Assembly (NCBI GenBank): GCA_028023455.1
Contig: JAQFVV010006306.1
Span: 3,313,001 to 3,377,000 of the forward strand
Source of the DNA: Epiperipatus broadwayi
Lineage: Eukaryota; Onychophora; Udeonychophora; Euonychophora; Peripatidae
DNA: 64,000 nucleotides
Reading direction: 5' to 3'
In this document: positions 34,340-46,165 of the stretch, piece by piece
Numbering within the stretch: the first letter of the stretch is position 1
Layout: every line of letters begins with the position of its first letter
Made by a program: the position numbers and the translations under genes
Notes under the pieces: model-generated
The model's database searches: none
What the model was told of the DNA's origin: nothing
What the model saw: only the letters and a program-made list of their open reading frames with translations

Positions 34340-34532
34340 TAGTAATTCATTAGACTAGAGATTATCCACTTAATATTTCTGTAGTATAATTTTTACTACA
34401 AGATGTTAAAAGTGGATAGAAAACAGTCCCTACTTTGTGTAAGAGTGGTGCAGTGAAAATTATTTTACAGAAATATTTATTATTCATTAAGTGGATAATC
34501 TAAGTGGATAATCTCTAGTCTAATGAATGACT
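34340..34532. repeat. Family G inverted-repeat element
   Basis: The ends are ATTCATTAGACTAGAGATTA (34346) and its complement (34508-34531), a near-perfect inverted pair of about 30 bp. The interior carries ATTTCTGTAGTATAATTTT and its worn inverted partner. A short MITE-like element without an ORF. Confidence 0.65.
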
Positions 34533-34626
34533 AATAAAAATTTATTAATAACTTCCATCAAATGCTTTGTGTCAAAGTTGTGAGGGCAATAAATTTGACA
34601 CTTGTTAATTAAACCATAGCAATTGG

Positions 34627-34989
<363 letters not shown>

Positions 34990-34990
<1 letters not shown>

Positions 34991-35100
34991 ACTGAGTAAT
35001 GATAAAGTTGAAATAAATTGTGATTTGGGCCAACTGATGAGTGCTGGTTCAGCATAAAATGTGCATCTTGAATATCATACAACTTTTTCACATTTTGGGG
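34990..35100 (+). repeat. Family C fragment with worn hammerhead core
   Basis: CCAACTGATGAGTGCTGGTT (35031-35050) and CAGCAT are kept, but GAAA reads TAAA. The segment starts exactly where the ATCT array ends, so the array may have grown from a C internal sequence. Confidence 0.55.
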
Positions 35101-35215
35101 TCATATGTTTATGATTTCACACCTCCACAAGGTGTTAGAGATGAATAAAAACCAATCTCTATTTTTGGAGTGTTTTAGGGAAAATTACATTACAGAAATA
35201 TTATTCATTACCTGT
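35100..35215. repeat. Family G fragment
   Basis: Shares ACAAGGTGTTAGAGATG-like and AAATTACATTACAGAAATAT words with 1255-1435 and 34440-34490. Confidence 0.4.
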
Positions 35216-35885
35216 TAATAGTGTCTTTCTGAATAGGTTTTGTCTCTCTCACTTTGCACTAATACATATCTTTTTTTCACTAATCAGTGATTACTTTTTG
35301 TGTTGAATTTATTACATATTTTAGTCTTAAAATATATAATAATTAAATACATGTATAGTATTTATATTCTCTCTCCATATACATTTTGTATTTTTTTCAT
35401 AAAAAGAGTTCTAAAATAAAAAAATTATTTTTACAAAAGTTTACACACCAAAAGTTTACACATTTATTGTCTCTCCATATCTAAATGTATCTACAGTATT
35501 TTTATATTTCAATTGTCTGGTCAAATCAAACTATCCTATACATCAAAATAAAAATCCTCTTCCTTTTCATAAGAATGAGAACTTCACAAATTTTAATTAT
35601 CTGCCTTTTATATATATATATCTTCTGATAATTTTAATATCTAATCTGTCATTCTATCTAATATGTCATCAATCTCCAACATGTTGCTCATCCATCTTTT
35701 ATTTATGATAAATTATACTCCAGTTGTACTGCTAATATTTGTGTCTTTATAGGCAGATGAGTGATTATTTAAGAATTATACAATGTCACAAATAATATTA
35801 AACAAAGTTCATCATCAAACAGTAGATCTGGACCCTAATGAAAGAGTCATAGTATCTCTTGTTTTCAGTTACCATCCACTAAATT
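35216..35885. other. AT-rich spacer
   Basis: No feature recognised. Confidence 0.4.
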
Positions 35886-36352
35886 GAAACCATCAAACAT
35901 CACATGATATTCTTTATGCGTACAAAAGCTGTTTTTCACAGAGTAAAACTTTCAATACAGTAGTGCCATTCAGTGCAAGGTAGAGTAATCGATGGATACA
36001 AAAAGGTTTGTGCATAAAATTCCTGTCTAATGCCTACTCATCCAATATCCCCAAACTAATTTCTAGCTTCTAGGTGCAGTGTTCTCAAATCCAAGGCTAC
36101 TCACTGATGAAAGCCACAAGCTAGACACTAGTCTGGGGATGTTGGATGACTTACATTAGATCCTAAGATCTAGGTGCAGTGCTCTCAAATCCAAGGCTCC
36201 TCACTGATGAAAGCCACAAGCTAGAAACTAATCTGGGGATATTGACTGAGTATTCACTAAATAGGGATTTTAAGCACAAATCTTCCTGCACCCATTGATT
36301 TCTCTCATTTGCATTGAGTGGCACTACTATATGGAGAGTTTTGCCTGTGTGT
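35886..36352. repeat. Family A foldback with two right-arm cores
   Basis: The inverted left end (CATCAAACATCACATGAT, TAAAACTTTCAATACAG) is followed by two direct partial right arms. Each holds CTGATGA-AAGCCACAAGCTA (about 36106 and 36208). The second has GAAAC; the first reads GACAC. It ends ATGGAGAGTTTTGCC. Confidence 0.8.
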
Positions 36353-36579
36353 GTCATTGACTAAACTGGCTGAAGATTTTTACATTTCTTTTAAAAATGA
36401 GGATCATAACTAGCTTGTTAATCATGGTAAATAATTTCCAAAGTTATTTTTGATGTCTTTAATATTCTAGTTATCAATTATGTGAATTACTAGCGTGTGT
36501 GAATGAGTTTATCATAGAGATGTGCTTTGAGGATTGGTAGATTATCCCAGAGAAATTATTTAATGAATTAAGTGTATAT

Positions 36580-37130
36580 ATTTTCTCTTGTTCACAATCT
36601 CTAGGATCCTTCTAATCCCAAAGTTAGTTTAGGCATAATGATATTTGTAATAAATATGTGTGAGTGTATGTTTGTGGACATCCATATGGTTTTCTATAGA
36701 CTTGTTTGGGTGATGCAAAGGTAAATGCTACCCCTAAAGTCCACATATTCCATAAATTGATAACTAATTTATTGATGTCCAATACATTTATCGAAACTGG
36801 TGGCCCAGAGCATTGATAGCATGGTCACAACATTTTGTATGTGTGTTATTGGACATACTTTAGCACTAAATTTTGATGATTGGTTCTATATTATCTCTTA
36901 GTATGGTATTGACGTGACAATGTTGAGGGTAAGATTTTATATTTGTATATTTTTTTTAAATCCAGCCTTAAAGGATGACTGTTTACGTTTGATGATTAAT
37001 GCTGGTGATACCATATTATTTACTTATACTGGTTTCTAATAACTGGTTCTTTGCTTATTTTACAATTATGTTTCTGGAAAATGGTGACTTCCCATCATCC
37101 TTGATATATCTCTTATAAATGTTATCACAA
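36580..37130 (+). repeat. Family F repeat, copy 2
   Basis: Colinear with 150-970: TTCTCTTGTTCACA, TAATCCCAAAG, CCTAAAGTCCACATATTC, GATAACTAATTTATTGATG, then GGTGATACCATATTATTTAC. Confidence 0.65.
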
Positions 37131-37264
37131 TATTATGTCATTTAGAATTTGTTTGAGTATTCCATCCTCAGATTTTCAATGATATGGATGACTGAAGGGT
37201 TGGAGGGTGAAGAAGTTTGACGATTTACTATCTTAATTTAAATTTAGCACTAATTATATATATA

Positions 37265-37295
<31 letters not shown>

Positions 37296-37450
37296 TGATG
37301 ATCTGGACCATCTGATAAGTGCTGGTTCAAAATTAAATACTTGTATTGGAGATCATTAACTTTTTCACATGTAGGTGGTCATGTGTATTGGTTGTATAAG
37401 TAGAATGAATAGCTGTAGAAAGCTGAGTTCAAGTCCCTTCTAATTACATT
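37130..37450 (+). repeat. Family C element, diverged
   Basis: CCATCCTCAGATTTTCAATG and AGCACTAATTATATATATA lead to GATCTGGACCATCTGATAAG (37310). The core G8 is changed (CTGATAA) and the GAAA box is lost, so this is a dead copy. The 3' end GAGTTCAAGTCCC remains. Confidence 0.65.
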
Positions 37451-37924
37451 AAGGTTCAACTGAATCTTACTAGCTATCATCTGGAAAATAGAAAAGTATT
37501 TTCCAGATTTTTTTCACTGATCACTTTTGAATGATTCGATTTCCAGAATGATGAATGATGCACCATAATTGAAATATTTCTGGGAATGATGATATTAAAA
37601 ACTTAAACACAAATAATATACACGTCCATGTCTTTTACCAATGAAAATCTTATGTGTGCATGTAGTATGCATGTGCATATTAAAATAATGTTTATTCTTT
37701 CAGAATGAAATATCCTTTATCATCAAATGTAAAGGTACACTTAATCTATTCACCCAGTTCTGAAAATATAATGAACAGAATTATTGTATAGGTTAAAAAA
37801 TTTAATGTTTAGTATTTATTGATTGTTTAAGGAAAATCATTATCCTGAGTTGTGAAAAATAGGTACATGTCTAAAAGAATAGAATATCCCTTCTGGATAT
37901 ATATACAATCACACATTAAAGTGC
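37451..37924. other. AT-rich spacer
   Basis: No feature recognised. Confidence 0.4.
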
Positions 37925-38345
37925 CGTAAGATCTGCCCATCCCTCGTATATGTATGTAAATGGATTACGTCCTGTACATGAGGGGTCAGAGTGACTTGTG
38001 GTCAACATGGGTAGAATGAGAAGGTTGGCACTATTGTGGGCTTTGAGCATACCATCATCAGATTTTCAATGAAAATGAATGGCTGAAGAGTTGTGAGGTG
38101 GGGTGGTTTGAAGCCTGTCCATTAAAGTATGAAGATTGGCAATCTTAATATAAGCTGAACTTTGATTGTATATATGCCGGTGGAGATGATAATCTGGACC
38201 AACTGATAAGTGCTGTTTTAGCATGAAATAGTATAATGGTAATTATTTATCTTTTCGACGTGTGTGTGATCAAGTGTATCAGTGGTATGAGATAGCATGG
38301 ATGGTTGAGGGTTGTGTGAAAGTTTGAGTTCAAACCCCCTATATA
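37925..38345 (+). repeat. Family C element, full length, core mutated
   Basis: Full order from GTAAATGGATTACGTCCTGT through GTGGTCAACATGGGTAG and GAAGCCTGTCCATTAAAGT to GAGTTCAAACCCC. The core reads CTGATAA (about 38202) with GAAA kept. Confidence 0.75.
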
Positions 38346-38399
38346 TCACACGTATAAGTGCAGGTATGAAAAAGCCTGCTCTGTAGAAAAAATTCATAT

Positions 38400-38960
38400 T
38401 TCAATCATATATTAAAATTAGTTGCTGAGAACGTTTTTAATGTTGGTTGGGTGCTATGAATCTGGTTCTCTAGCAGAAAGCGTGCTTAAGCTTTTGTTAA
38501 TAAATAAGGAGACGGAACAAACCTTTTCCCTAGCCAAGTTAGAAAAGTTTTTGGCAATTAATTACAAAGAAGATAGAAAAAGAATAACAACAAATAATAA
38601 ATTAAAATTATATTGGGATGATTATTTAATAGAAAATGTAACTTGAAGGAAGTTTGATAAAAAAAAATTATCAGGGATTGTGGTGCACAAAGATTTTGGA
38701 ATCTGAATGAAGTTTTATCCATAGGAAATGATGACCAGAAGCTTTACAGAAGATCATTAGCTTTCTTTAGCTGATCAATTAAATTAATATATTTTAAAGT
38801 AAAATCCATATATATATCTTGTATACAGGAATGCATTTCATACATTAATTGGAGTAAGTTGTCTTAAAAATAAGATTTAATAAAGAAATAAATTCTAGTT
38901 CTAGAAAATGCAAATTTGTTTGGGATAGTTTTATGTTCGAATTATTTTTACAAATGAGAT
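38400..38960 (+). pseudogene. Unrecognised coding-like segment
   Basis: An open frame 38422-38646 encodes 74 residues of varied composition (MLVGCYESGSLAESVLK, TEQTFSLAKLEKFLA, LKLYWDDYLIEN). After a stop, the next frames read KFDKKKLSGIVVHKDFG. The composition is unlike the surrounding AT-rich noise. I do not recognise a family. It could be a decayed retrocopy or part of an element. Confidence 0.25.
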
Positions 38961-39112
38961 AGTATGTTGGGTTAATTAATATCAGAAAAAATGATAAAGA
39001 ACCTCAAATATATTGATTTAATTTTTGAGTTTAATATATCTATTATAATGTCTATTATATGTAGTTAACTCCCATAATAAGTAAACAGTCCAACCCAAAT
39101 AATATTAACAAT

Positions 39113-39215
39113 AGCAAACTCTCCATACTGTAAAATACTGTATGGAGAATTTTCTATTGTTATTAACAGCCTGTGTAAGCGTACGGAATTGTGATCACGT
39201 GGTGAAAATGATATT
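39113..39215. repeat. Family A minimal foldback
   Basis: CAAACTCTCCATACTGTA snaps directly to ATACTGTATGGAGAATTTT, then AACAGCCTGTGTAAGCGTAC and GTGATCACGTGGTG. Only the outermost arms remain. Confidence 0.65.
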
Positions 39216-40267
39216 ACTGATTGAAATTGTCATAATGAGATTTATTAATCATGTTTAAAATGATTTCACTCTATGATATTCACATAATTACTATTTGAAA
39301 TTAAATTAAGCAGTAATATAAAAAAATAATAATGAAGAATAAAATAATGCAAACTAAGGTAATATAACGTTGATAGATGTATAAATGCCTATCTACAATA
39401 TATCTTCGTGTGCGTCTATAAATCTCACTGATTATTTTATTATAGTATAAAATTACCTCCCTGCCTACCTGCCCCCCCCGCCCACTGCCTACCTACCTAC
39501 CCACCCTCAACTCCACCCCCACCCATCCTCCATTGTCTGCTTTTGAATTAAAGCGGCAATTTTATAGACAGGAAGTAGCATAATATGGAAAATAATAATT
39601 TTACTATTATTTAATCAATAAATAAAAACTACACAATTAATTATATTAATTCTTTTTAAAAGTTCTCTGTTTTAATTAATCTTGAATTAATCTTTTAATT
39701 AAATTACACTATTAAATAAATATACTTTTAATTAATTAAACAAGCTAAATTAATTTTGTTAATTTTATATTTATACTTTGACCAAATTTAGAACATATAA
39801 AATCTCATGCACACACATATATATTTTAAATGAATGATTTATTCTATAACCTTAAGTGAATGTAATCTTAATTGCAATTATTTCATTTTAAAATATTGTT
39901 ATGCTTGATTTATTGTTCCATTTTCTATCTCATTACAAAACATTTATCTTATATGTGTGGGTCTATTTGTCATAAAATTTAATGGCATTTGTCAAAATAA
40001 TAATAAAATATAAACATACATATTTTCTTTTAAGTTGTCAAATGAAAGACTTTTTGAACTTAATTTTAAATATATTATCCGCTATTTAACAGTGTTAGTG
40101 GCGAATATATTTATCATAAAAATAAAACCAATAAGATTTTTACAGTTTGTTCAGTTATATTAGACAATTGCCATAGTAAATGTAAGGTTAGAATATAAGT
40201 ATAAAATTTTCTATACTTATTTAGGCTAGAGATAGTCCTCCCATGATCACAATTCTTTTTACTTAAT
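39216..40267. other. AT-rich spacer with a C-rich patch
   Basis: A C-rich, CCTACC/CCACC-type low-complexity tract at about 39458-39535 stands out. The rest is AT-rich spacer. Confidence 0.5.
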
Positions 40268-40742
40268 ACAGAAGCAAAACTCTCCATATAGTAGTGCTAC
40301 CCAGCGCAAGCCAAAGTATGGAGAGTTGCATAAATAATGGTGATCATGTGATGTTTAGTGAATTAATACCAATACTGCCCAATAGGATTATAGTGACTGT
40401 GGTTATTAAGGAACCAAAGATACCTAATTGTACAGATGCTGAACTGAGTTCAGATCTATATGAGTATACAAGCAAATGAGTTTGAATTGAAAACATTGTG
40501 TTTTCATTTTGGACTTTATAATTAACTAAGAAAGTAAAATGTGGCTGCTGGAGGGTTGCATTAAATCTTAAGATCTAGTGAAGTGCTCTCAGATCCAAGG
40601 CTCCTCACTGTTGAAATCCACAAGTTAGAAACTAGTCTGGAGATATTGGCTGAGTAGATGGTAGATAGGAATTTTATGCACAAACCTTCTTGCATTTCAC
40701 TGATTTCTCTGGCTTACAATTAGTGGAGCTATTGTCTGTCCT
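40268..40742. repeat. Family A foldback with full unit
   Basis: A short inverted left end (AGCAAAACTCTCCATATAGT) snaps to GTATGGAGAGTTGC, then a direct unit. That unit has TTAGTGAATTAATACCAATA, GTGGCTGCTGGAGGGTTGCA and a damaged core (CACTGTTGAAATCCACAAG, TAGAAAC). Confidence 0.75.
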
Positions 40743-40805
40743 AGAGATAATCCCTAAATTAATAAATGATTAATAGTAATATTAATTAGTTACCTGAATT
40801 AATTG

Positions 40806-41656
40806 GTAAAACTCATACAGTAGTGCCACCCTGTGCCAACCAGAGTAATCAATGAATGCCAGAAGGCTTGTGCATAAAATCCCCATCTAGTGCCTACTCA
40901 TCCAATATCCCCAGACTCATTTCTGGCTTAAGGTCTTCATCAGTGAGGAGTCTTGAATCTGAGAGCACTGCACCTAGCTCTTAAGATCTAATGCAACCCT
41001 CCAGCAGGCATCTTTTATCTCTACTTAATTACAAAACTATGAGAATAAAATTCTAAGCACAATATTTTCAATCTAAGCTCAATAGCTTATATAATCATAT
41101 GGGGCTGAACTCAGTTCAGCACCGATACATTTTGGTGTCTTTGGCTCTTTAACAACCATAGCCACGACTATCCTATTAAGCAGGATTGGTGTTAAACCAC
41201 TAAGCATCACATGATCACCATCTCTTATGCTAGCACATAACTGTTATTAAACAGGCAAAACTCTCTATACAGTAGTGCCACATGAGTTCAGACCCATATG
41301 ACTATATAAGCTATTATTGAGCTCAGATTGAAAATATTATTGTGTTTTTCAATTTCATTCTCATAGTTTTGTAGTTAAGTAGAGATAAAAGGTGGCTGCT
41401 GGAGGGTTGCATTAGATCCTAAGATCTAGGTGCAGTGCTCTCAGATCCAAGGCTCCTCACTGACGAAGGCCACAAGCCAGAAACTAGTCTGGGGATTTTG
41501 GATGAGTAGGCAGTAGATGGAGATTTTATGTACAAGCCTTCTGGCATCCATTGATTACTCTGGTTGACAAGGGTGGCACTACTGTATGAGAGTTTTGCCT
41601 GTTTAATAAGTTATGTGCTAGCATAAGAGATGGTGATCATGTGATGTTTAGTGATT
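40806..41656. repeat. Family A long foldback, two full units in opposite orientation
   Basis: A complete unit in reverse (40806-41282, ending CACATGATCACC..., AGGCAAAACTCTCTATACAG) is followed by a direct unit (41283-41656). Arms total about 370-470 bp each. The right arm has the best-preserved GGC form of the core: CTGACGA (41460-41466), AGGC-CACAA-GCCA, GAAAC (41480-41484). The left arm holds a worn complement. Confidence 0.85.
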
Positions 41657-43414
41657 TAATTAATTGATGTTTAAATTGTGCTTATTGAAATTTTTATACT
41701 TGTGTATAAAATTGTAATGATTTGATATTTATAAATAATGAACAAAGAATGATGTCTGTAAGAAATAGAGAACTTCGCAAACTAATGAACACCAATTTGG
41801 CATGAAATGCACATCTTAGACCTTTTGTCTTTTTCAAATGATTTTATTCACATGTTTGAAGAATATGTGATAGAATGAAGATTTTAAGCATATCTTTAAA
41901 AAAATAGAAAGTTCTAATTATTTTATATAATTCTGATATTGTAACGCTTAATTACTGCTATAAATAACAAATACATTTTAAAACAAAAGCTATTTTTTTC
42001 ATGCTCGGAATATTTGGGACTTCTCATTACATCCATACATCAACACCACTTAATGTTCAGTCACCATCTTGAATTTTACCAATAAAGAAATTGTGAATTA
42101 TAAAAATATATTTTTCAACTTTTGTGAGTTATATTTGACAAACATACATAAATCTATACTTAAAGATGTCTATTCATTTGGAAACAATAATTACTCAAAC
42201 ATTCCGAACTGTGAATCAAGACTGATTTCTGAAAATGCGGTCAAAAATAAAAAAAAAGTAGCAATATGTCTAAAATACAAGCATCCATTATTAAATGGTA
42301 GAGGAAAAAAATCTGCTATTATTGCAAAACTTGACTTAAAGTATGATAATATTAGTCTGAAACTGTCTTTGCCTACCATCAATATTGTCACAAAGCCTTT
42401 TAAAATGCTATTTGTAGCAATATTGTTAGCATTCTCAATAAGTTTGATAAATATTAGTTTTTAAAAATAACAACTAAAAACCAAGAAGCTAATAAGATCC
42501 ATTGACTGAAAAATGGTTTATGGTCCATAAGAACGTTTTTATTTTTGTGAAATGAGCACTTTGTAAAACAATAACGTAGTAACGTTAAAATTTAATGTAT
42601 GATTTCTTAGTAATAAAATTCTCTAATCGATTTTTGTATGTGTAGCTTTTATGAAAACTTTTTTAAACAAATTTTATTCCAGTTCATCTGAGATCTTTAT
42701 GTTTCCGGCTTTCATATTGATATATATCTTTGAATGGATATACGTATATGTATATATACATATGAATTCACCATTTTCATATATGCGGCTGTATGTAAAT
42801 CAACTTTTTCAAAATAACCGATTGTCAAGGATAAATGATAAAGAAAGCAGGATATTGATTTTCACGAAGAAAAACAGTCTTACTTTTGCCCTCAAAAATA
42901 TGGAATTTTCAACAATATCACATGATCGTATTGATTTTTATTTTTTTTTTTGGCTACATTTTCACAGACTATAATTAATTAACTAACCTCCATATTTATA
43001 TGTATAAATAAATTGGAAATCTAAATACAAATTTAATTTTTGAATAAATAGAAAGTACATTTAATTTTAGATGTAGTCAGAGTTAACTGCTATCTATCTC
43101 TAATATAAAACAAAACAAATAAAATTTACGATCAATATAAACTGTTATTTTAGTTTCAAGAAGTAAAAAAAATGCACGTGAAATGAAAGCACAAAACCTG
43201 AATAAATAAATATTTGATGATCAGAATTATAATTTCTTTGCACTTGTAACCCTATTCTGCATTGATTTCTATATAAATAGAATACCATATATATCTTACA
43301 CGCGCACTTTCCAATGTAATTTAAAATAATAATTTAGACAATATAATTACCATAAAAGATATTATTTAATACACTGTACGGGCTTACACACACCTGCACA
43401 GATATAATGTAATA
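41657..43414. other. AT-rich spacer
   Basis: Apart from the hypothetical frame at 42069-42464 and a worn C-like patch near 41777 (CTAATGAACACC, GGCATGAAATGC), nothing is recognised. Confidence 0.4.
42069..42464 (+). CDS. Hypothetical 131-residue open frame
   Basis: The frame has mixed composition, a basic middle part (VKNKKKVAICLKYKH, LLNGRGKKSA) and a hydrophobic C-terminus (MLFVAILLAFSISLINISF) that could be a membrane anchor. No family is recognised. No splice sites, polyadenylation context or copies were identified. At this length in AT-rich DNA a chance frame is quite possible. Confidence 0.15.
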   Translation: MNFTNKEIVNYKNIFFNFCELYLTNIHKSILKDVYSFGNNNYSNIPNCESRLISENAVKNKKKVAICLKYKHPLLNGRGKKSAIIAKLDLKYDNISLKLSLPTINIVTKPFKMLFVAILLAFSISLINISF

Positions 43415-43725
43415 TATAAGGGATTCGAATTCAGACTTTCACACGACCCTCAACTCTCTGTGCCATCTCATATTGCTGACCCACCTGATCTCACGCATGT
43501 TGAAAAGTTAAATAATCACCAATATCCGTAATTCATGCTAAACCAGCAATCATCAGTTGGTCCAGATTACTATCTCCACACATATATACAATCAGTGCTC
43601 AGCTTTATATTAAGATAGCCAATCTTCATACTTTAATGGACAGGCTTCAAACTACTCCAACCCACAACTCTTCAGCCATCCATTTCATTGAAAATCTGAA
43701 GATGGAACGCTCAAAGCCATAAAAG
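43415..43725 (-). repeat. Family C element, minus strand
   Basis: Reads on the minus strand from GAGCGTTCCATCTTCAGATT through GAAGCCTGTCCATTAAAGT to the hammerhead segment and tRNA-like end (TTCGAATCCC word at 43423-43432). The core CTGATGA (complement 43550-43556) is kept; GAAA is GAAT. It lies about 100 bp upstream of the third Penelope fragment, in opposite orientation. Confidence 0.75.
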
Positions 43726-43825
43726 ATGTTTAAAAAAATGTAAATAAGATATACTGTAGTTTTTAGAAGTCAGACAAAGATAATAAATTAGTATTAACGA
43801 ACAAAGCAGAATATATAGATAAATG

Positions 43826-44110
43826 AATCAAATGTTGACTGAGGATGTTTTTGTAAAAATTAAAAAAGATGATACTAAATTGGAAATATATATAAAAAAG
43901 TATGAATTTATAAAAGAAATATAATAATGGTTTGATAGATAAGAAAGTATTTGAATATTTGGGAAACCAAGATTGTGTTACAGAAAAGATTTATAGAGCA
44001 TTACAAATGTTTAAAGAAGGAATATCACTAAGGCCAGTAATTAATAGTCAAGTTCATATTTTGACAGAATATCAAAATGGGTAGCAAATAATAATTTTTA
44101 AAACAATATA
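43826..44110 (+). pseudogene. Penelope-like RT fragment, decayed
   Basis: MLTEDVFVKIKKDDTKLEI (43831) matches VLKDNIFGRIKKNDTKLLN of the 27120-28402 copy. After frameshifts, KVFEYLGNQDCVTEKIY and FKEGISLRPVINSQVH match NTFDYLVVKDCIGAKIY and FKEGVPLRPSVNGNSS. The catalytic part is absent. It belongs to the same subfamily as the second Penelope copy. Confidence 0.75.
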
Positions 44111-44354
44111 TTAATAACAACTGTGATTTTTACATTGAAAACAATAACGAGCAAGGAGAAATAAATTATATTAAATTGAATTGGAAGGTATTTTATGTAA
44201 GGTGCATGTGATATTTTATTTATGATCACAATTACTAACTGTAAGTTTCATTCTCATCAATTATAAAACATAATTCTTTTATTTCTCAAATCAATATATC
44301 TTTATTTTCATGCAAAAATATGATTAAATTTTAATATAAAATGAACATTTTTGT
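44111..44354. other. AT-rich spacer
   Basis: No feature recognised. Confidence 0.35.
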
Positions 44355-44365
44355 TGATCTTATAT

Positions 44366-44472
44366 ATATTTTTTGCTCATGTGTCAAAGCATCAGCCGGG
44401 AAGCGAACCCGCAAACCTGGGACAACTGCTTGGAAGGCAGCTGTGCTGACCCCTCGACCACCAACGCTTGAC
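44366..44472 (-). mobile_element. tRNA-Gly-derived SINE with 11-bp target duplication
   Basis: TGATCTTATAT flanks it at 44355-44365 and 44473-44483. On the minus strand it begins GTCAAGCGTTGGTGG. It keeps the anticodon arm CTGCCTTCCAAGCAG (TCC) and a B-box-like GGTTCGCTTCC, and ends GCTGATGCTTTGACAC plus an A-rich tail. Acceptor pairs are all formed, three as G-T. The variable region has an extra ~6 bases. GTCAAGC and GCTTTGAC outside the cloverleaf are inverted. Confidence 0.85.
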
Positions 44473-44719
44473 TGATCTTATATTTTTATGCTTAGTTAAG
44501 AGGCATTCGTGTTAAAAAGAATAATTATCATTATTAGGGAAGAATTATTAAATAATGTAAAAATTATATCAATAATTCTAAATTTTAACATGTATAACAC
44601 AAAGTAGATTATTTGATATCAATTATGCATAACCATAATGACTGCTATTTATAAATTTCATAAGAGTGTGTAAGTAAATAAATAATTTTATGTCAAATTA
44701 ATAATGACTGCCCATCTAA

Positions 44720-45008
44720 ATATGTAATTAGAAGGGATTTGAACATAGACTTTTAAGATTCTTTCAGTTATCCACTCCATCCTATATAACCAATATATAT
44801 GCGAAAAAGATAAATGATTTCCACACACATATTTCATGCTAACCCAGCATTCATCAGTTGGTGCGGATCATCATCTCTCACACATATCTATAATCAGTGT
44901 TCGGTTATATTAAGATAGAAAATCTGTGGTCATGTGTATTGGTTGTATAGGATGGAATGGATGACTGAAGGAAGTTTGAAAGTCTGGGTTCAAATCCCTC
45001 TAATTACA
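44720..45008. repeat. Family C foldback with perfect B box
   Basis: Outer arms 44728-44800 and 44930-45008 are inverted (TAATTAGAAGGGATTTGAAC / GGTTCAAATCCCTCTAATTA). GGTTCAAATCC at 44987-44997 fits the Pol III B-box consensus exactly. The left arm holds a minus-strand hammerhead; the right arm lacks one. Confidence 0.75.
44820..44880 (-). ncRNA. Hammerhead motif, family C
   Basis: On the minus strand: CCAACTGATGA (complement at 44851-44857), hairpin ATGCT-GGGTT-AGCAT, GAAATATGTG. The first stem II pair is A-T rather than G-C. The stem I return strand is changed. Confidence 0.6.
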
Positions 45009-45318
45009 TTTATCATGAAATATCAATACTATACACGTATTTAATTATTCCATCTAAATATGGCAAATATAAATACATTGTATTATAAATTACAAGGTAT
45101 CTTTTTAGCAGTAATTCTGGATATAGATATTAAATTGACTTCTTGATCTGTATGTTGCTATGGTTGATGAAATATCATGTTGAGTAAGAAAATAGTCATT
45201 TAGCAAGGCAAAGAAAACTTTTCAGGATTTGATGATTATTAATTGTATACATGTTTGCTCCGAAATATAAATGTTAAAACATATGTTTTTTTATTATGAT
45301 ATATACATAGTGAAGCAG

Positions 45319-45515
45319 TTATTAAAAACCTGTTACCATTTAGATAATCCCAATATCAATAACAATCAACAATTTCAAACTATTGTCAAGGCAACCTCCT
45401 TTTAACAATTCCACCTTTATTATTCAAAGGAGGTTGCCTTGACAACAGTTTGAAATTGTTGATTGTTACTGATATTATCTAAGTGATGACAGGTTTTTAA
45501 TGATGACTTACAAAC
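45319..45515. repeat. Family D inverted-repeat element, copy 1
   Basis: Ends share TAAAAACCTGTTACC / GACAGGTTTTTAATG, then AATATCAATAACAATCAACA and TTGTCAAGGCAACCTCC with their inverted partners. The arms are about 90 bp and the loop is short. No hammerhead core. Confidence 0.75.
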
Positions 45516-46165
45516 CCATTTAGCCTTGAACATTATTACAATTATATTGAAATAGGTATTTTATAATGTTAAATGAGCAAGAAGATAGAGTAGTTGAATG
45601 TAGAGAAAGGAATTAGCGAAATCCATTAAAAATTAAAAAAGAAAAAATATATAGTAATAGTTAAATTATTATAAGATGGAGTCAAACCTTAGAAAAACAC
45701 GGACTAGGCATTAAATTATGCTAAATTACATTATATTACATATTAATATATGTGTATGAATATGATGAAGATTGTATTCACTCATTAAATAATTTATCTC
45801 TAACTTACAAACGTTCGTTTTAAATAAATCTTGTTTTTAATTATTATAATCTGATTGGCTTTCCTAATTAAATAATTTATAAAGCTTTTTTTAGATAGAT
45901 TAAAAAGTTAGCATTTATTTTGAAATAACATTTTATGTAAAGAAAAAATGTAAATGTCTATGAATTACTAATTGGCAAATTGAACAAAGAAATTTGTCAT
46001 CCTTAACCTGATAAGAATTTAAAAACAGAATATGTTTAATATAATAAAAAACAGGGCAATTTTTTTATTGTTATTTCATATGGTCAAAACTTCATTTAGT
46101 TTTTCTTTTTTTCATTGTTTCAATTTGTTTTTTTTAAGATTACAATTTGTAGTTTTTAACACAGA
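45516..46165. other. AT-rich spacer
   Basis: No feature recognised. Confidence 0.4.

Noticed and set aside
39458-39540. C-rich tract as a G-quadruplex or regulatory island
   Set aside because: It is a degenerate CCTACC/CCACC simple repeat without regular G-tract spacing on the other strand.
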